In this document: positions 1 through 7,977 of the stretch, piece by piece
How the letters are laid out: each line of letters starts with the position of its first letter
How positions within the stretch are numbered: position 1 is the stretch's first letter
Assembly (NCBI GenBank): GCA_937894675.1
Contig: CALCQO010000018.1
Coordinates: forward strand, 14,514-78,513
Origin: an uncultured Clostridia bacterium
GTDB lineage: Bacteria; Bacillota; Clostridia; Christensenellales; Aristaeellaceae
Direction of reading: 5' to 3'
Length of the DNA stretch: 64,000 nt
Translations under genes and position numbers: made by a program
Notes under the pieces: model-generated
Told to the model about the DNA's origin: nothing
The model's input: only the letters and a program-made list of their open reading frames with translations
Database searches by the model: none

Positions 1-191
1 GCATGTTTGAGGACAACATGCGCGATATGATGGGCGAGTTTTCCAAGCAGCTTTCCGCCCTGCAGAAGTGCACCCAGGGCGGCGAAATGGTGGACGCCAA
101 GGCCATCGGCCGCCTGCAGCAGACCATGGGGGAAATGACCGAGGCTTTAAACCGCGCCGCCGCGGCGCTTCCTGCCCCGGGGGACAGGTAA
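1..191 (+). CDS. C-terminal tail of a probable MotA/TolQ/ExbB-type channel protein (partial)
   Basis: The reading frame is open from the left edge and ends with TAA directly before the ATG of the next gene. Only about 62 residues are visible. They are a Met-, Gln- and Leu-rich segment that looks like a coiled coil, with no membrane span. No family can be assigned from this piece alone. The next gene encodes a MotB-like protein, and MotB-type genes nearly always follow a MotA/TolQ/ExbB-type partner, so I infer that this is the cytoplasmic tail of that partner. An ATG at position 3 could be read as a start, but no ribosome binding site is visible and it is more likely an internal Met. Confidence 0.5.
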   Translation, partial: MFEDNMRDMMGEFSKQLSALQKCTQGGEMVDAKAIGRLQQTMGEMTEALNRAAAALPAPGDR

Positions 192-1142
192 ATGCTCAGC
201 ACCAAGCGCAAAAGAAAACGCCTCATCGGCAGGGATTCGGGGGAGTACTGGATTTCCTATTCCGACATGCTCTCCTCCCTCCTGCTGGTGTTTATGCTGG
301 CTGTCACTTTTTCCATCTACCAATACTACAGCCTGCTGGAAATTAAAACCCGGGAGCTGGGCGAACAACAGGCCGAGCTGGACCGGGTGCAGATTTCCCT
401 GGTTAAACAGCAGGAAGAACTGGAGACCACCCGGGTCACCCTCATGGGCAAGGAGGAGGAGCTGGCTTCGGTGCAGATTCAATTGGATCAGCAGGAAAGC
501 GACCTCTTCGCAGCCCAGGACGCCCTGAAAACCAAGGAGGAGGAGCAGGCAACCCTGCAGCTGCAGTTAGCGGCGCAGCAGGGGGTGCTGGCCACCCAGC
601 AGCGCCAGTTGGACGAGCTGCTTGGCGTGCGCACCGCCATCATCCGGGAGCTGAGCCAGGCCTTGTCCGCCGCCTCCATCAACGCCAATGTGGATACCCA
701 GACGGGCGACATCGTGCTGGACAGCCAATTGATGTTTGAGACAGGCCGCGACCAATTGGCCTATGCCGGGCAATTGCAGCTGCAGCGCCTGATTCCCGTG
801 TACCTGGAGGTGCTGCTGCGCCCCGAGTACAAGGATTATGTGGCGGAAATCATCATCGAGGGGCACACCGACTCCAAGGGCACCTATGTGTTCAACCTGG
901 AACTCTCCCAGCAGCGCGCCCTCAACGTGGCTACCTTCTGTTTGGAGATGCCCGGCCTCACCTCCCAGCAGCGGGCGCTATTGGAAAACATCCTTACCGC
1001 CAAGGGCCGCAGCTATGCCGACCGCATCTACAACGCCGACGGCACCGAGAACATGGAGGCCTCCCGCCGGGTGGAAATCAAGTTCCGCCTGAAGGATTCC
1101 GAGATGATTCAGCGCATGAACGACATCCTGAAGGATCTATAG
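192..1142 (+). CDS. MotB/OmpA-family membrane protein (proton-channel partner)
   Basis: 316 residues. A short Lys/Arg-rich N-terminus is followed by one membrane span at about residues 19-42. It begins ISYSDMLSSLLLVF, and Asp25 sits where MotB-type stators carry the proton-binding Asp. Residues about 45-150 are a long Glu/Gln-rich coiled coil. The C-terminus (about 180-305) is an OmpA-like peptidoglycan-binding domain with GHTDSKG (His225, Asp227) and the LSQQRA arginine. This is the layout of MotB, and also of ZorB from the Zorya defence system. The start abuts the preceding stop, so the two are probably co-translated. By family knowledge it would couple ion flow to work at the cell wall. 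What it drives cannot be read from this window, and no flagellar genes are present. Confidence 0.8.
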   Translation: MLSTKRKRKRLIGRDSGEYWISYSDMLSSLLLVFMLAVTFSIYQYYSLLEIKTRELGEQQAELDRVQISLVKQQEELETTRVTLMGKEEELASVQIQLDQQESDLFAAQDALKTKEEEQATLQLQLAAQQGVLATQQRQLDELLGVRTAIIRELSQALSAASINANVDTQTGDIVLDSQLMFETGRDQLAYAGQLQLQRLIPVYLEVLLRPEYKDYVAEIIIEGHTDSKGTYVFNLELSQQRALNVATFCLEMPGLTSQQRALLENILTAKGRSYADRIYNADGTENMEASRRVEIKFRLKDSEMIQRMNDILKDL

Positions 1143-1144
1143 CC

Positions 1145-1660
1145 ATGAAAAAAGCAGCCATCCTGCTAACCATATTGGTGCTGCTGCTGGGCGGCCTGAT
1201 GGTCTATGCCCTGGTGGGCACCCAATTATCTGTTTATGTCGGGCCCCGGCACCTGTCCATTCTGCCCGCGGCCCAGCAGCCCCAGCAATACCAGCGCTGG
1301 ATGGACGCCCTTCTCAACGACAGCCTCCAGGGCACGGTATACGATGCCAAGGTGCAAGGCGGCATTGACGACCATGCTTTCCTGGTCTACGAAATCTCCC
1401 TGCACAACCCCGGCCTGCTGCCCGCCGACATGGTGGAGGTGCAGCTGCTTCCCCTCAAGGGGGATGTGCTCAGCGTGTCCGGCCAGGTATCCATGGGGCA
1501 GGACATCAACACCCCCGTGCTCCTTGCCCCCGGCGGCAAGACCACCCTGCAGCATATCCTGCTGACCCGGGAAACCTCCAACCGCAGCCGGGAGTTTATC
1601 ATCACCTACTACATCTGGGGCAATCCTTTCCAGGTGAAACAGACCTGGTCAGGCAGTTGA
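1145..1660 (+). CDS. hypothetical membrane-anchored protein of the MotA/MotB-like operon
   Basis: 171 residues, starting two bases after the MotB-like gene; AAGGA lies about nine bases upstream of the ATG. An N-terminal hydrophobic segment (about residues 4-23) could be a signal anchor or an uncleaved signal peptide. The rest is a soluble, probably extracellular domain rich in beta-strand-like segments with no motif I recognise. It is the last gene before a strong terminator, so it belongs to the MotA/MotB-like unit and may be a structural or regulatory partner of that complex. I do not recognise the family. Confidence 0.7.
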   Translation: MKKAAILLTILVLLLGGLMVYALVGTQLSVYVGPRHLSILPAAQQPQQYQRWMDALLNDSLQGTVYDAKVQGGIDDHAFLVYEISLHNPGLLPADMVEVQLLPLKGDVLSVSGQVSMGQDINTPVLLAPGGKTTLQHILLTRETSNRSREFIITYYIWGNPFQVKQTWSGS

Positions 1661-1689
1661 GACGGCTACAATATCAATGTATTAGCAAA

Positions 1690-1718
1690 CCCCGGGCATA
1701 GCCCGGGGGTATCTGCTT
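1690..1718 (+). terminator. Rho-independent terminator of the MotB-like operon
   Basis: An eight-base stem CCCCGGGC / GCCCGGGG with loop ATA, followed by a run of T. It lies 30 bases after the last stop codon of the plus-strand operon and before the convergent minus-strand operon. Confidence 0.85.
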
Positions 1719-1731
1719 TTTTGGGAAATAA

Positions 1732-2343
1732 TCACTTAATAAACTTCAATTCCTTGGTGATTCTTTCCATTTCCTCGTCTTTGCGCTTGTTGAAAACCAC
1801 TTTGTTTTTCTCGAACAGGTTGTTTCCCTGGGTATCGATGGAGACAATCAGCGGACCCAGGTTCTCCACATCGCTGACCCACAGGGATTCGGGCATGCCC
1901 GATTCCTTCCACTGAACGTCCACAATCTGTTTGAATTTGACGGCAGCGTGCACGGCGTTGCCCGCCGGGTATACCAAGTGCAGCGCTTTGTATTCCTTAC
2001 AGGCTTCCTCGGTGTTTTTTCCCATGCCGCCCTTGCCGATAATCAGTCGTACGCCGGTCAGGCGGACAAATTCCTTCTCGAACTTCTCCATCCGCATGCT
2101 GGTGGTAGGCCCGATGGAAACCATCTGGTATTTGTTGTCCCCCAAGTCTTTTACAATGGGACCGGCATGGAAGATGGCCTTGTCCTTCACGTCCACCGGC
2201 AGAGGCTGGCCGTATTCCACCAGGCGCCTGTGGGCGATATCCCGGCAGGTAACCACCCGCCCAGTCACATACACCACATCACCCACCCGGATGTCCTGAA
2301 TATCCTCGGCGGAAACGGGGGTTGTCAATGTCCATGTTTTCAT
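1732..2343 (-). CDS. class I fumarase / L(+)-tartrate dehydratase, beta subunit
   Basis: 203 residues, matching the separate beta subunits (FumA C-terminal domain, TtdB). Characteristic features are the GDVVYVTGRVVTCRDIAHRR segment near residue 21, HAGPIVK, GPTTSMRM and IIGKGGMG. In this family the beta subunit completes the active site of the [4Fe-4S] dehydratase, which interconverts fumarate and malate or dehydrates L-tartrate to oxaloacetate. Its ATG overlaps the stop of the alpha-subunit gene (ATGA), so the two are translationally coupled. Sequence alone does not separate fumarase from tartrate dehydratase. The adjacent DASS-type transporter resembles the E. coli ttdA-ttdB-ttdT arrangement, but such transporters also carry C4-dicarboxylates. 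Confidence 0.9.
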   Translation of the reverse strand: MKTWTLTTPVSAEDIQDIRVGDVVYVTGRVVTCRDIAHRRLVEYGQPLPVDVKDKAIFHAGPIVKDLGDNKYQMVSIGPTTSMRMEKFEKEFVRLTGVRLIIGKGGMGKNTEEACKEYKALHLVYPAGNAVHAAVKFKQIVDVQWKESGMPESLWVSDVENLGPLIVSIDTQGNNLFEKNKVVFNKRKDEEMERITKELKFIK

Positions 2344-3239
2344 AATGTCACCCCTTTATGTGAAAGTACTTCATAGTTCAGGTTCTTGTCAAAGCGGATC
2401 AGCCCGCGGCGGTGCGACCAGCAGCCCACGTTGACCGCGACGCCGATGGTGGAGGGGTGGCGGGCGGTGTTTTCGATATTTACGCCCATAACAGACACAT
2501 TGCCGCCAAAGCCCTGGGGGCCGATACCGATGTTGTTGATCGCGTCTTCCATTAACACTTCCATCTTATGGGCGTTTTCGTTTTCATTCCGGCTGCCGAC
2601 ATTGCGCATCAGCGCCTTCTTGGACAGGATGGCCGCGGTTTCTACGGAGGTGGCGATTCCGATGCCCACCAGCAGCGGGGGGCAGGCGTTCAGGCCGTAG
2701 CTGGTCATGGTATCCAGCACAAACTGGGCGGCTGCCTCATAGCCTTCCCCGGGCATGAGCACTTTGGCCCGCCCAGGCAGGGAGCATCCGCCGCCTGCCA
2801 TGTAGGTGTAGATTTCCACATCATCCCGGCCTTCGGTGATGTCCCAGAAGATGCTGGGTGTGCCTTTGCCCACATTTAAGCCGGTGTTGTACTCATCAAA
2901 TGTTTCCACGCTGTTGTGGCGAAGGGGCATTTGTTTGGTGGCGCGCACCACCGCTTCCTTAAGAAGAGCGGGCATTTTGCCAATCAGCGGGAAGTTTTCG
3001 CCGCAGCTGATGAGGAACTGAATCACCCCGGTGTCCTGGCAGCAGGCGCGGTTCAGCTGCTTGGCAAGGGCCTGGTTCTCAAACATGGTGTCGTAGACAA
3101 GTGTTTGCAGCTCCCCCGTCTCCCTGCCTCGGATTTCCTCCAGTTTTTTTGTGACATCATCGGGCAGCACCTTGCTGACATAACTGACAAAGTCCGTCAT
3201 AACCTGGGTAAATCTTTCGGACTGCTCTTGTATACTCAT
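2340..3239 (-). CDS. class I fumarase / L(+)-tartrate dehydratase, alpha subunit
   Basis: 299 residues from the ATG at 3239, chosen because AAAGGAGC lies just upstream; an in-frame ATG 15 bases earlier overlaps that site and is unlikely. The protein carries the Fe-S dehydratase alpha fold (PF05681). Probable cluster or active-site Cys residues occur in the CCQDTGV, GGGCSLPG and VGCWSHRR motifs. It would bind the oxygen-labile [4Fe-4S] cluster that activates the hydroxyl leaving group. It forms an operon with the beta subunit (4-base overlap) and with the upstream SLC13-type transporter (15-base gap). Substrate choice between fumarate/malate and tartrate is open. Confidence 0.9.
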   Translation of the reverse strand: MSIQEQSERFTQVMTDFVSYVSKVLPDDVTKKLEEIRGRETGELQTLVYDTMFENQALAKQLNRACCQDTGVIQFLISCGENFPLIGKMPALLKEAVVRATKQMPLRHNSVETFDEYNTGLNVGKGTPSIFWDITEGRDDVEIYTYMAGGGCSLPGRAKVLMPGEGYEAAAQFVLDTMTSYGLNACPPLLVGIGIATSVETAAILSKKALMRNVGSRNENENAHKMEVLMEDAINNIGIGPQGFGGNVSVMGVNIENTARHPSTIGVAVNVGCWSHRRGLIRFDKNLNYEVLSHKGVTL

Positions 3240-3254
3240 GGTAGCTCCTTTCAT

Positions 3255-4526
3255 TTACGGGTAGAAGGGGAAGAAGATGGGCAGCAGGATGTAAGCAATC
3301 ACGATGGCAATCACAATCATGGGCAGCCCGGCTTTTACATAATCATTGAACTTGTAATTGCCCAGCTTGTACACCATGGTGTTGGCGGGCATGCCGATGG
3401 GGGTGGCGTATGCCAGGGAGCCGCCGATAACAGTGGCCATCAGCACAGCCCGGGGGTCCGCCCCAACGGACTGGGAGATGGACAAACTGATGGGCACCAG
3501 CAGGGCGGTTGTGGCGGTGTTGGACATGAAGTTGGTCATGACCGCGGAAATCAGCAGAATCACCAGAAGAAGTGCGCTGGGGGAGGGGCTTGTGCCCAGA
3601 GCGCTGATGATTGTGGTGGCCAGCATTTCGCCGGCGCCGGTCTTTTCCAGCGCTTTGGCCAGGGAAAGGGAGCCCACGAACAACAGGATGGTGCTCATGT
3701 CGATGGACTTCATGGCGTACTTTTCCGAGATGGTTTTGGTTACCACCAGCACCAGGGCGCCGATCCAGGCGCTGACATGCAATTTGATGCCGATTTGCTC
3801 TTCAAAAATCATGGCCAGGACGGTAACGACCAGCACCACCAGGGAGAAGATGCTCTTCCACTTGGGCACGGCCTGATAATTGATGGTCTTGTTGTAGATG
3901 GAATCGGAGATGTCAGCGTCCTGGTTGTTGGGCAGCAGCTTGTAGCCGATGAACGCGTAGAACAGGATGCCGGCAATCAGAATGGGAAGACCCACCAGGC
4001 CGTACTCGAAAAAACCGAACCTGAGACCGATGGATTCCAGACCGCTCTGGGCAATCATGTTGCCGGGAGCGCCAATCAGGCTCAAGTTGCCGCCCATGGC
4101 GGCCGCGATAACAAGCGGGATGAAGAACTTGCTGCGAGCGAAGCCGGACTTGGCGGAGATGCCGATAACCACGGGAATCAGCACCGCGGCGGTGCCAGTG
4201 TTGGACAGAAAACCGCTCATCAGCCCCGTGATGGCCATGATGGCGACAATCAGTTGGCGCTCGGTTTTCGCAAACCTGGTCACCATGCCGCCGATCTGCT
4301 GCGCCATGCCTGTTTCAAAGAAAGCGGCGCCTACAATAAACATGGCCATAAACAGCAGCACATTGGAGTTGGTGAAGCCCGCAAAGGCTTCCGCAGGGGT
4401 TAGCACCCCTGTGAGGGTGAGGCCGACAGCAACGATCATGGCCGTGATGGACAGCGGGATTTTTTCCAGCACAAACATGACGATGGCGAACGCCAGGAAT
4501 ACCAGGGTGATCATCTGAGGATCCAT
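3255..4526 (-). CDS. DASS/SLC13-family dicarboxylate transporter
   Basis: 423 residues from the ATG at 4526, which has an AGGAGG site seven bases upstream; the longer reading from 4559 has none. It is very hydrophobic, about 11-12 membrane spans in two inverted halves. Two family-type loops are visible: SNTGTAAVLIPVVIG in the first half and SNTATTALLVPISL in the second, the paired SNT motifs that bind Na+ and carboxylate in DASS carriers. It is the first gene of a three-gene operon with the fumarase/tartrate dehydratase subunits, so I infer uptake or exchange of a C4 dicarboxylate such as tartrate, malate or succinate. Confidence 0.88.
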   Translation of the reverse strand: MDPQMITLVFLAFAIVMFVLEKIPLSITAMIVAVGLTLTGVLTPAEAFAGFTNSNVLLFMAMFIVGAAFFETGMAQQIGGMVTRFAKTERQLIVAIMAITGLMSGFLSNTGTAAVLIPVVIGISAKSGFARSKFFIPLVIAAAMGGNLSLIGAPGNMIAQSGLESIGLRFGFFEYGLVGLPILIAGILFYAFIGYKLLPNNQDADISDSIYNKTINYQAVPKWKSIFSLVVLVVTVLAMIFEEQIGIKLHVSAWIGALVLVVTKTISEKYAMKSIDMSTILLFVGSLSLAKALEKTGAGEMLATTIISALGTSPSPSALLLVILLISAVMTNFMSNTATTALLVPISLSISQSVGADPRAVLMATVIGGSLAYATPIGMPANTMVYKLGNYKFNDYVKAGLPMIVIAIVIAYILLPIFFPFYP

Positions 4527-4765
4527 GTCAATCCCTCCTATATTTGTTACATGCATCATAGGAAAAAGGGGAGGGCGAATCTATCCAATAGTTTAGTAAT
4601 GCAAATGATAGGAATGTATGATCAGGTTATATTTTGTCCGCGCGTCTGGAAATCGGCGCATAAAAATTGGCCATCCAAAATAAAGGCGGAAGGGGAAAGG
4701 AAAGATGTACAAGGGGGTCATACATCCTAAAGATATGCCACTCATGCGAAAACTTTATATAAAGG
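4527..4765. other. intergenic region between AraC regulator and transporter operon
   Basis: 239 bases with no gene, visibly more A+T-rich than the flanking genes. It should hold the promoter and operators of the minus-strand transporter/dehydratase operon, but I see no clear -35/-10 pair. The hairpin at 4704-4726 is listed separately. Confidence 0.5.
4704..4726 (-). terminator. possible weak terminator after the AraC gene
   Basis: Inverted arms GATGTA / TACATC around an 11-base loop. Read on the minus strand, the hairpin is followed by TTTCCTTT. It lies 40 bases after the AraC-gene stop. It could instead be an operator for the following operon. Confidence 0.35.
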
Positions 4766-5797
4766 TTACTCTATACTTTTGATGTCCGATTGAATCCTTT
4801 CCATCAGGGATTCCAGCGCGTTCAGCCGCTGCCGGACAGCCAGACCGGCGGAATCTTCCGTTACAAGATTCTCATCCGGTATCTGAAGGTATTGCTGCAT
4901 CTTCTGCGCGATGACGGGGTCATCCTTCTGGATGAAATTCCTTTTAAACACCCTGTCAATTTCCTTATGCTGGCTGCTGAGGCTGTTGCGGTACTGCAGA
5001 GGTGTTTTGGAGAAGCTGCTTTTAAAGTAATGGTTGAACGCGCGCATGTCGGCAAACCCGTTGCGGGCGGCGACTTCCATCATGCTTCTGTCGGTATCCC
5101 GCAAATCAATCAGCGCCTGCCGCAGGCGTATCCTGGTCAAGTATTCATAAAAGGTGATGCCAAGATGCTTGCGGAATAATTGCGACACATAGTTGGCGTT
5201 GTAGCCGCCTGTTTTCCCCAAATCCTCCAGGGAAATGTCCTCCATGTAATGCCTGTCGATAAACTGGATGATTTTCTTAATGGGGTCCTCCGTTTTCCCC
5301 CTGAAACGGCTGACAGGGTTGACCACCATCAGGGAAGGATCCTCAGCTACCAGGCGCAATATGTCAAACACATGGGACATCACCTTCAGTTCCCGGGCAA
5401 GGCCCTCCTCATCGACGGCCTGAATCAACAGGGCAATCCGCCTCCTCAATTGAGCGGCCAGCGGGGAAGTGACCTCGCTGGATACATACGCGATTTTTAC
5501 ATTTTCGGGGGTGTTTAGGAACTGGGTGAACAAGTCCATATGAAAATGCAACACAAAAGCCACGGCATCCGCGTCATGGGCAAAGGTGGTATGCCCTTCG
5601 CCGGGGTTCATCCAGATGATGTCATCCTCAGCCAGGGAATGGGTCTGCCCATTGCAGGTGACCTCCAACCGTCCCTTGAGAACGGCCAGCAACTCTACCT
5701 GCTTATGCCAATTGTAATGGTAAGACCCCACGCTGTAGGCGTAGTATTCCAATGCCATCAACGGAGATTTACTGGTGGTGCTAAAAAACAGTTCCAT
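4766..5797 (-). CDS. AraC-family transcriptional regulator with cupin sensor and C-terminal extension
   Basis: 343 residues from the ATG at 5797, preceded by a G-run ribosome binding site; the longer GTG reading at 5821 lacks one. Residues about 1-130 form a cupin-like ligand-binding domain, including the conserved WHKQVELL and GEGHTTF segments. Two helix-turn-helix motifs lie near residues 180-265 (ISLEDLGKTGGYNANYVSQL, then SMMEVAARNGFADMRAFNHY). About 75 further residues follow the DNA-binding domain. That is unusual, since AraC proteins normally end there. The tail contains a predicted helical end and may mediate oligomerisation. The gene lies directly upstream of, and co-directional with, the transporter/dehydratase operon, its likely target. 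Confidence 0.88.
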   Translation of the reverse strand: MELFFSTTSKSPLMALEYYAYSVGSYHYNWHKQVELLAVLKGRLEVTCNGQTHSLAEDDIIWMNPGEGHTTFAHDADAVAFVLHFHMDLFTQFLNTPENVKIAYVSSEVTSPLAAQLRRRIALLIQAVDEEGLARELKVMSHVFDILRLVAEDPSLMVVNPVSRFRGKTEDPIKKIIQFIDRHYMEDISLEDLGKTGGYNANYVSQLFRKHLGITFYEYLTRIRLRQALIDLRDTDRSMMEVAARNGFADMRAFNHYFKSSFSKTPLQYRNSLSSQHKEIDRVFKRNFIQKDDPVIAQKMQQYLQIPDENLVTEDSAGLAVRQRLNALESLMERIQSDIKSIE

Positions 5798-5903
5798 CTG
5801 ATTTTCCCCCCGATAATTCACCGGTTTGCGATTACAACCACGGATCCAAACAGTTCGTTTTTTAATATTTTACATGATTTGACAGGATAATCCAAACGTA
5901 ATG

Positions 5904-5916
5904 TGCCCAGTGGGCA
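5904..5916. promoter_or_regulatory. 13-bp palindrome, possible operator
   Basis: TGCCCA-G-TGGGCA in the divergent region between the AraC gene and the secreted-protein gene. Position and symmetry suggest a regulator site. No protein can be named. Confidence 0.35.
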
Positions 5917-5936
5917 TTTTCATCAACCGTACCGTG

Positions 5937-5965
5937 TTGCGGCAGCGGTTCAACTGTGTTAGGAT
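5937..5965 (+). promoter_or_regulatory. probable sigma-A promoter for the 5996 gene
   Basis: TTGCGG, 17 bases, then TAGGAT. It ends 30 bases before the start codon, with AGGAG in between. Confidence 0.5.
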
Positions 5966-5995
5966 GCGGATAAAGCAGGCGATAGGAGTGTGTGT

Positions 5996-6628
5996 ATGAA
6001 AGAAAAAGGTGGGTCATTTTACCTGGCGACAGGCATCCGCGGCGCCGCGGCTCTTTTTCTGGCGCTCATGTTTCTTACGCTTTCCGCGTCTGCCTGCATG
6101 CCTGCCGATGCCCCTGTGCTGGCGCTGACCAGGGAGCTTACCGTGTACCTGGAGGGGCAGCCGGAACATTTCCGCGCCAGGGTGTACCGCGGCCCGTCCT
6201 ATTACGCCCTGTGGTATGACGACAGCAATTTCACCCCCGAGGAAGGGGAGCATGGTGTCCGCTTCACCCTGAAGGACAATCAGCTGGGCAGCGAGGTGTA
6301 TTTTGAGGTGGCGGAGGTTTCCTCCAGCGGCCCGCAGCAACAGACGCCCTCCTTACAGGAGATACAGGAACAGTACGAAAAAGACGGCTGGACGGCGGAG
6401 AAATTGGACACCCGGGACATGCTGCCCTCCTTCCAGTTCGGCATCCCGCAGGAGCCTGTGCTGGGCTTTCTGGCCGCCCGCGGGGAGGAGCGCGCCCAGG
6501 TATACATGACCAGCGTGGCCAGCGGCACCTACCTGTGCACCCTGCGCTACCCTATTGAGGCCGCCGAGGGCTGGGGCGCGCGGATGCTGGCGATGCTCAA
6601 CACCCTGGAAACCCTGCCGGGGGAATAA
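5996..6628 (+). CDS. hypothetical secreted protein
   Basis: 210 residues from the ATG at 5996, with AGGAG seven bases upstream. Residues about 14-36 are a hydrophobic signal sequence ending LTLSASAC, so the mature protein starts near the Cys or Met that follows. The Cys might be lipid-modified, but the position -3 residue is Ala, not the usual Leu. The mature part is acidic, with a beta-rich middle (residues about 45-110), a Gln-rich linker and an alpha/beta C-terminus. No known domain is recognisable. It is a single-gene unit between its own promoter and a shared terminator. Confidence 0.7.
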   Translation: MKEKGGSFYLATGIRGAAALFLALMFLTLSASACMPADAPVLALTRELTVYLEGQPEHFRARVYRGPSYYALWYDDSNFTPEEGEHGVRFTLKDNQLGSEVYFEVAEVSSSGPQQQTPSLQEIQEQYEKDGWTAEKLDTRDMLPSFQFGIPQEPVLGFLAARGEERAQVYMTSVASGTYLCTLRYPIEAAEGWGARMLAMLNTLETLPGE

Positions 6629-6642
6629 GACATTAAAAAACG

Positions 6643-6672
6643 GCCGCGGCATGTTTCTTGCCGCGGCTGTTT
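6643..6672. terminator. bidirectional terminator
   Basis: Nine-base stem GCCGCGGCA / TGCCGCGGC with a 7-base loop, A-run on the left and T-run on the right. It lies between the convergent 5996 gene and tldE, so it can serve both. Confidence 0.85.
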
Positions 6673-6681
6673 TTATGTTCC

Positions 6682-7977
6682 TTAATTTCCGGAAATGGTA
6701 ATCCCGTCCACCGCCAGCCAGGGGAGCACGCTGCTGCCGTCCCGGATGGTTTCTTTCGAGATGCCCCGCACCTGGTTCAGCATCTTCGCCAGATTGCCCG
6801 AAATCATGGTTTCGGAAACCGCGGCGCCGATTTTGCCGTCCTCAATCAGGAAGGCGTTCTTGGCCACGCCGGAGAACTCCCCGTTGGGGCCGGGCTGTCC
6901 GCCGGAGAAGCGGCCCACCAGCAGGCCTTTTTGAATGCCGGCTATCATGTCCTTCAGGCTGTCCTCCCCGGGGGCGACCACCAGGGACGGGCTGCTGTTG
7001 GGGGCGCGTTTGTGCCCGGTTTTGTTGGCGGCGTACAGCGACAGCATGAACTGCCGCAGCACCCCGTCCTTGATGATATCGTAGTCCTCCGCCAGGAAGC
7101 CCTCGCCGGTGAAGTTTTGCCCGATCACAATGTCGGGGTGGCGGGGCAGGCTGGAAACCGTCAGCCGCGGGTCGGCCACCTGCTGGTTCAGTTTATCCTT
7201 CCACAGGCTGGTTTCTTCCAGCAGGCTGCTGTCGGATACAAAGTTGCCCAGGATGCTGCCCAGCATGTCCCCCAGGCAGCTGGGGGTAAACACTATGCTG
7301 CCCTCCAGTTTGCCCTTGCCGGGCACGGTATGGATCTGCATCTGCGCTTCCTTCAGCGCCTGGCGGAAACCGTCAGCCTCCAGAAAGGGCTTGTCCAGAT
7401 TGTCGCAAATCAGATCCACCCCGCTGAAGGAAGAGGATACCTCCCCCTCTCGCGCCAGGAAGGACATGCCCAGGCCGTAGAGACCGCTTTCGCTCAGGTA
7501 CTGGATGTCCGCGCTGCTCACATAGGCGCTCCGGCTCTGGCGGTGCTCCACCACCAATTGGTTGATAACTACTTTGGGATAGTCCCGGGCAATCTCGTCC
7601 ACCATGTCCCGGGTGCGCTGGTACAGCTTGTCCAGGTCGGCGGGGCCGCCCCGTGTGAAGCTTTTTTCCTGTTTGATATCAGACAGCGCCCAGGCTTCAT
7701 CCGGCGGGGAGTTTTCCGCCGCCTGCAGGCAGTCCTCCACCGCTTTGGCGATGGCTTCCTCGCTTAAATCGTTCACGGCCACCACCCCGCGGCGGTGGTT
7801 CTTGATGAGAATCAGGCTCAGGGACGCGTCCAAGGTGGTGCGCATCAGGCTGAACACCCCGGTGTCCACGTTCAGCTCATTTGTTTCGCTCAGGCTGCAG
7901 GCGGCGCTGGCGCTGTCGGCGCCCTTTGCCATCATCATCCCCAGCGCTTTTTTTGCGGTTTCCAAAGGCTTGTTCAT
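6682..7977 (-). CDS. tldE: TldE/PmbA, non-catalytic partner of the TldD metalloprotease
   Basis: 431 residues, spanning the whole TldD/PmbA (PF01523) fold. It lacks the HExxxH zinc site found in its partner. Family features include the DLSEEAIAKAVEDCL segment and GxVxGxLG-like glycines near the end (MISGNLAKMLNQVRGISKET). In E. coli TldD and TldE form a heterodimer that degrades unfolded peptides and trims ribosomal peptide antibiotics. Here the two genes are adjacent in the order tldD-tldE with no gap, so they are presumably made in equal amounts. No peptide-antibiotic precursor gene is evident nearby. Confidence 0.92.
   Translation of the reverse strand: MNKPLETAKKALGMMMAKGADSASAACSLSETNELNVDTGVFSLMRTTLDASLSLILIKNHRRGVVAVNDLSEEAIAKAVEDCLQAAENSPPDEAWALSDIKQEKSFTRGGPADLDKLYQRTRDMVDEIARDYPKVVINQLVVEHRQSRSAYVSSADIQYLSESGLYGLGMSFLAREGEVSSSFSGVDLICDNLDKPFLEADGFRQALKEAQMQIHTVPGKGKLEGSIVFTPSCLGDMLGSILGNFVSDSSLLEETSLWKDKLNQQVADPRLTVSSLPRHPDIVIGQNFTGEGFLAEDYDIIKDGVLRQFMLSLYAANKTGHKRAPNSSPSLVVAPGEDSLKDMIAGIQKGLLVGRFSGGQPGPNGEFSGVAKNAFLIEDGKIGAAVSETMISGNLAKMLNQVRGISKETIRDGSSVLPWLAVDGITISGN

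Noticed and set aside
1..1660. Zorya phage-defence system
   Set aside because: The ZorB-like layout is suggestive, but no ZorC, ZorD or ZorE gene follows and the channel gene is cut by the window edge; not claimed.
2916..4403. Long open frame on the plus strand, opposite the transporter and dehydratase genes
   Set aside because: His/Gly-rich low-complexity translation with no start signal; the minus-strand proteins have clear families and ribosome binding sites.
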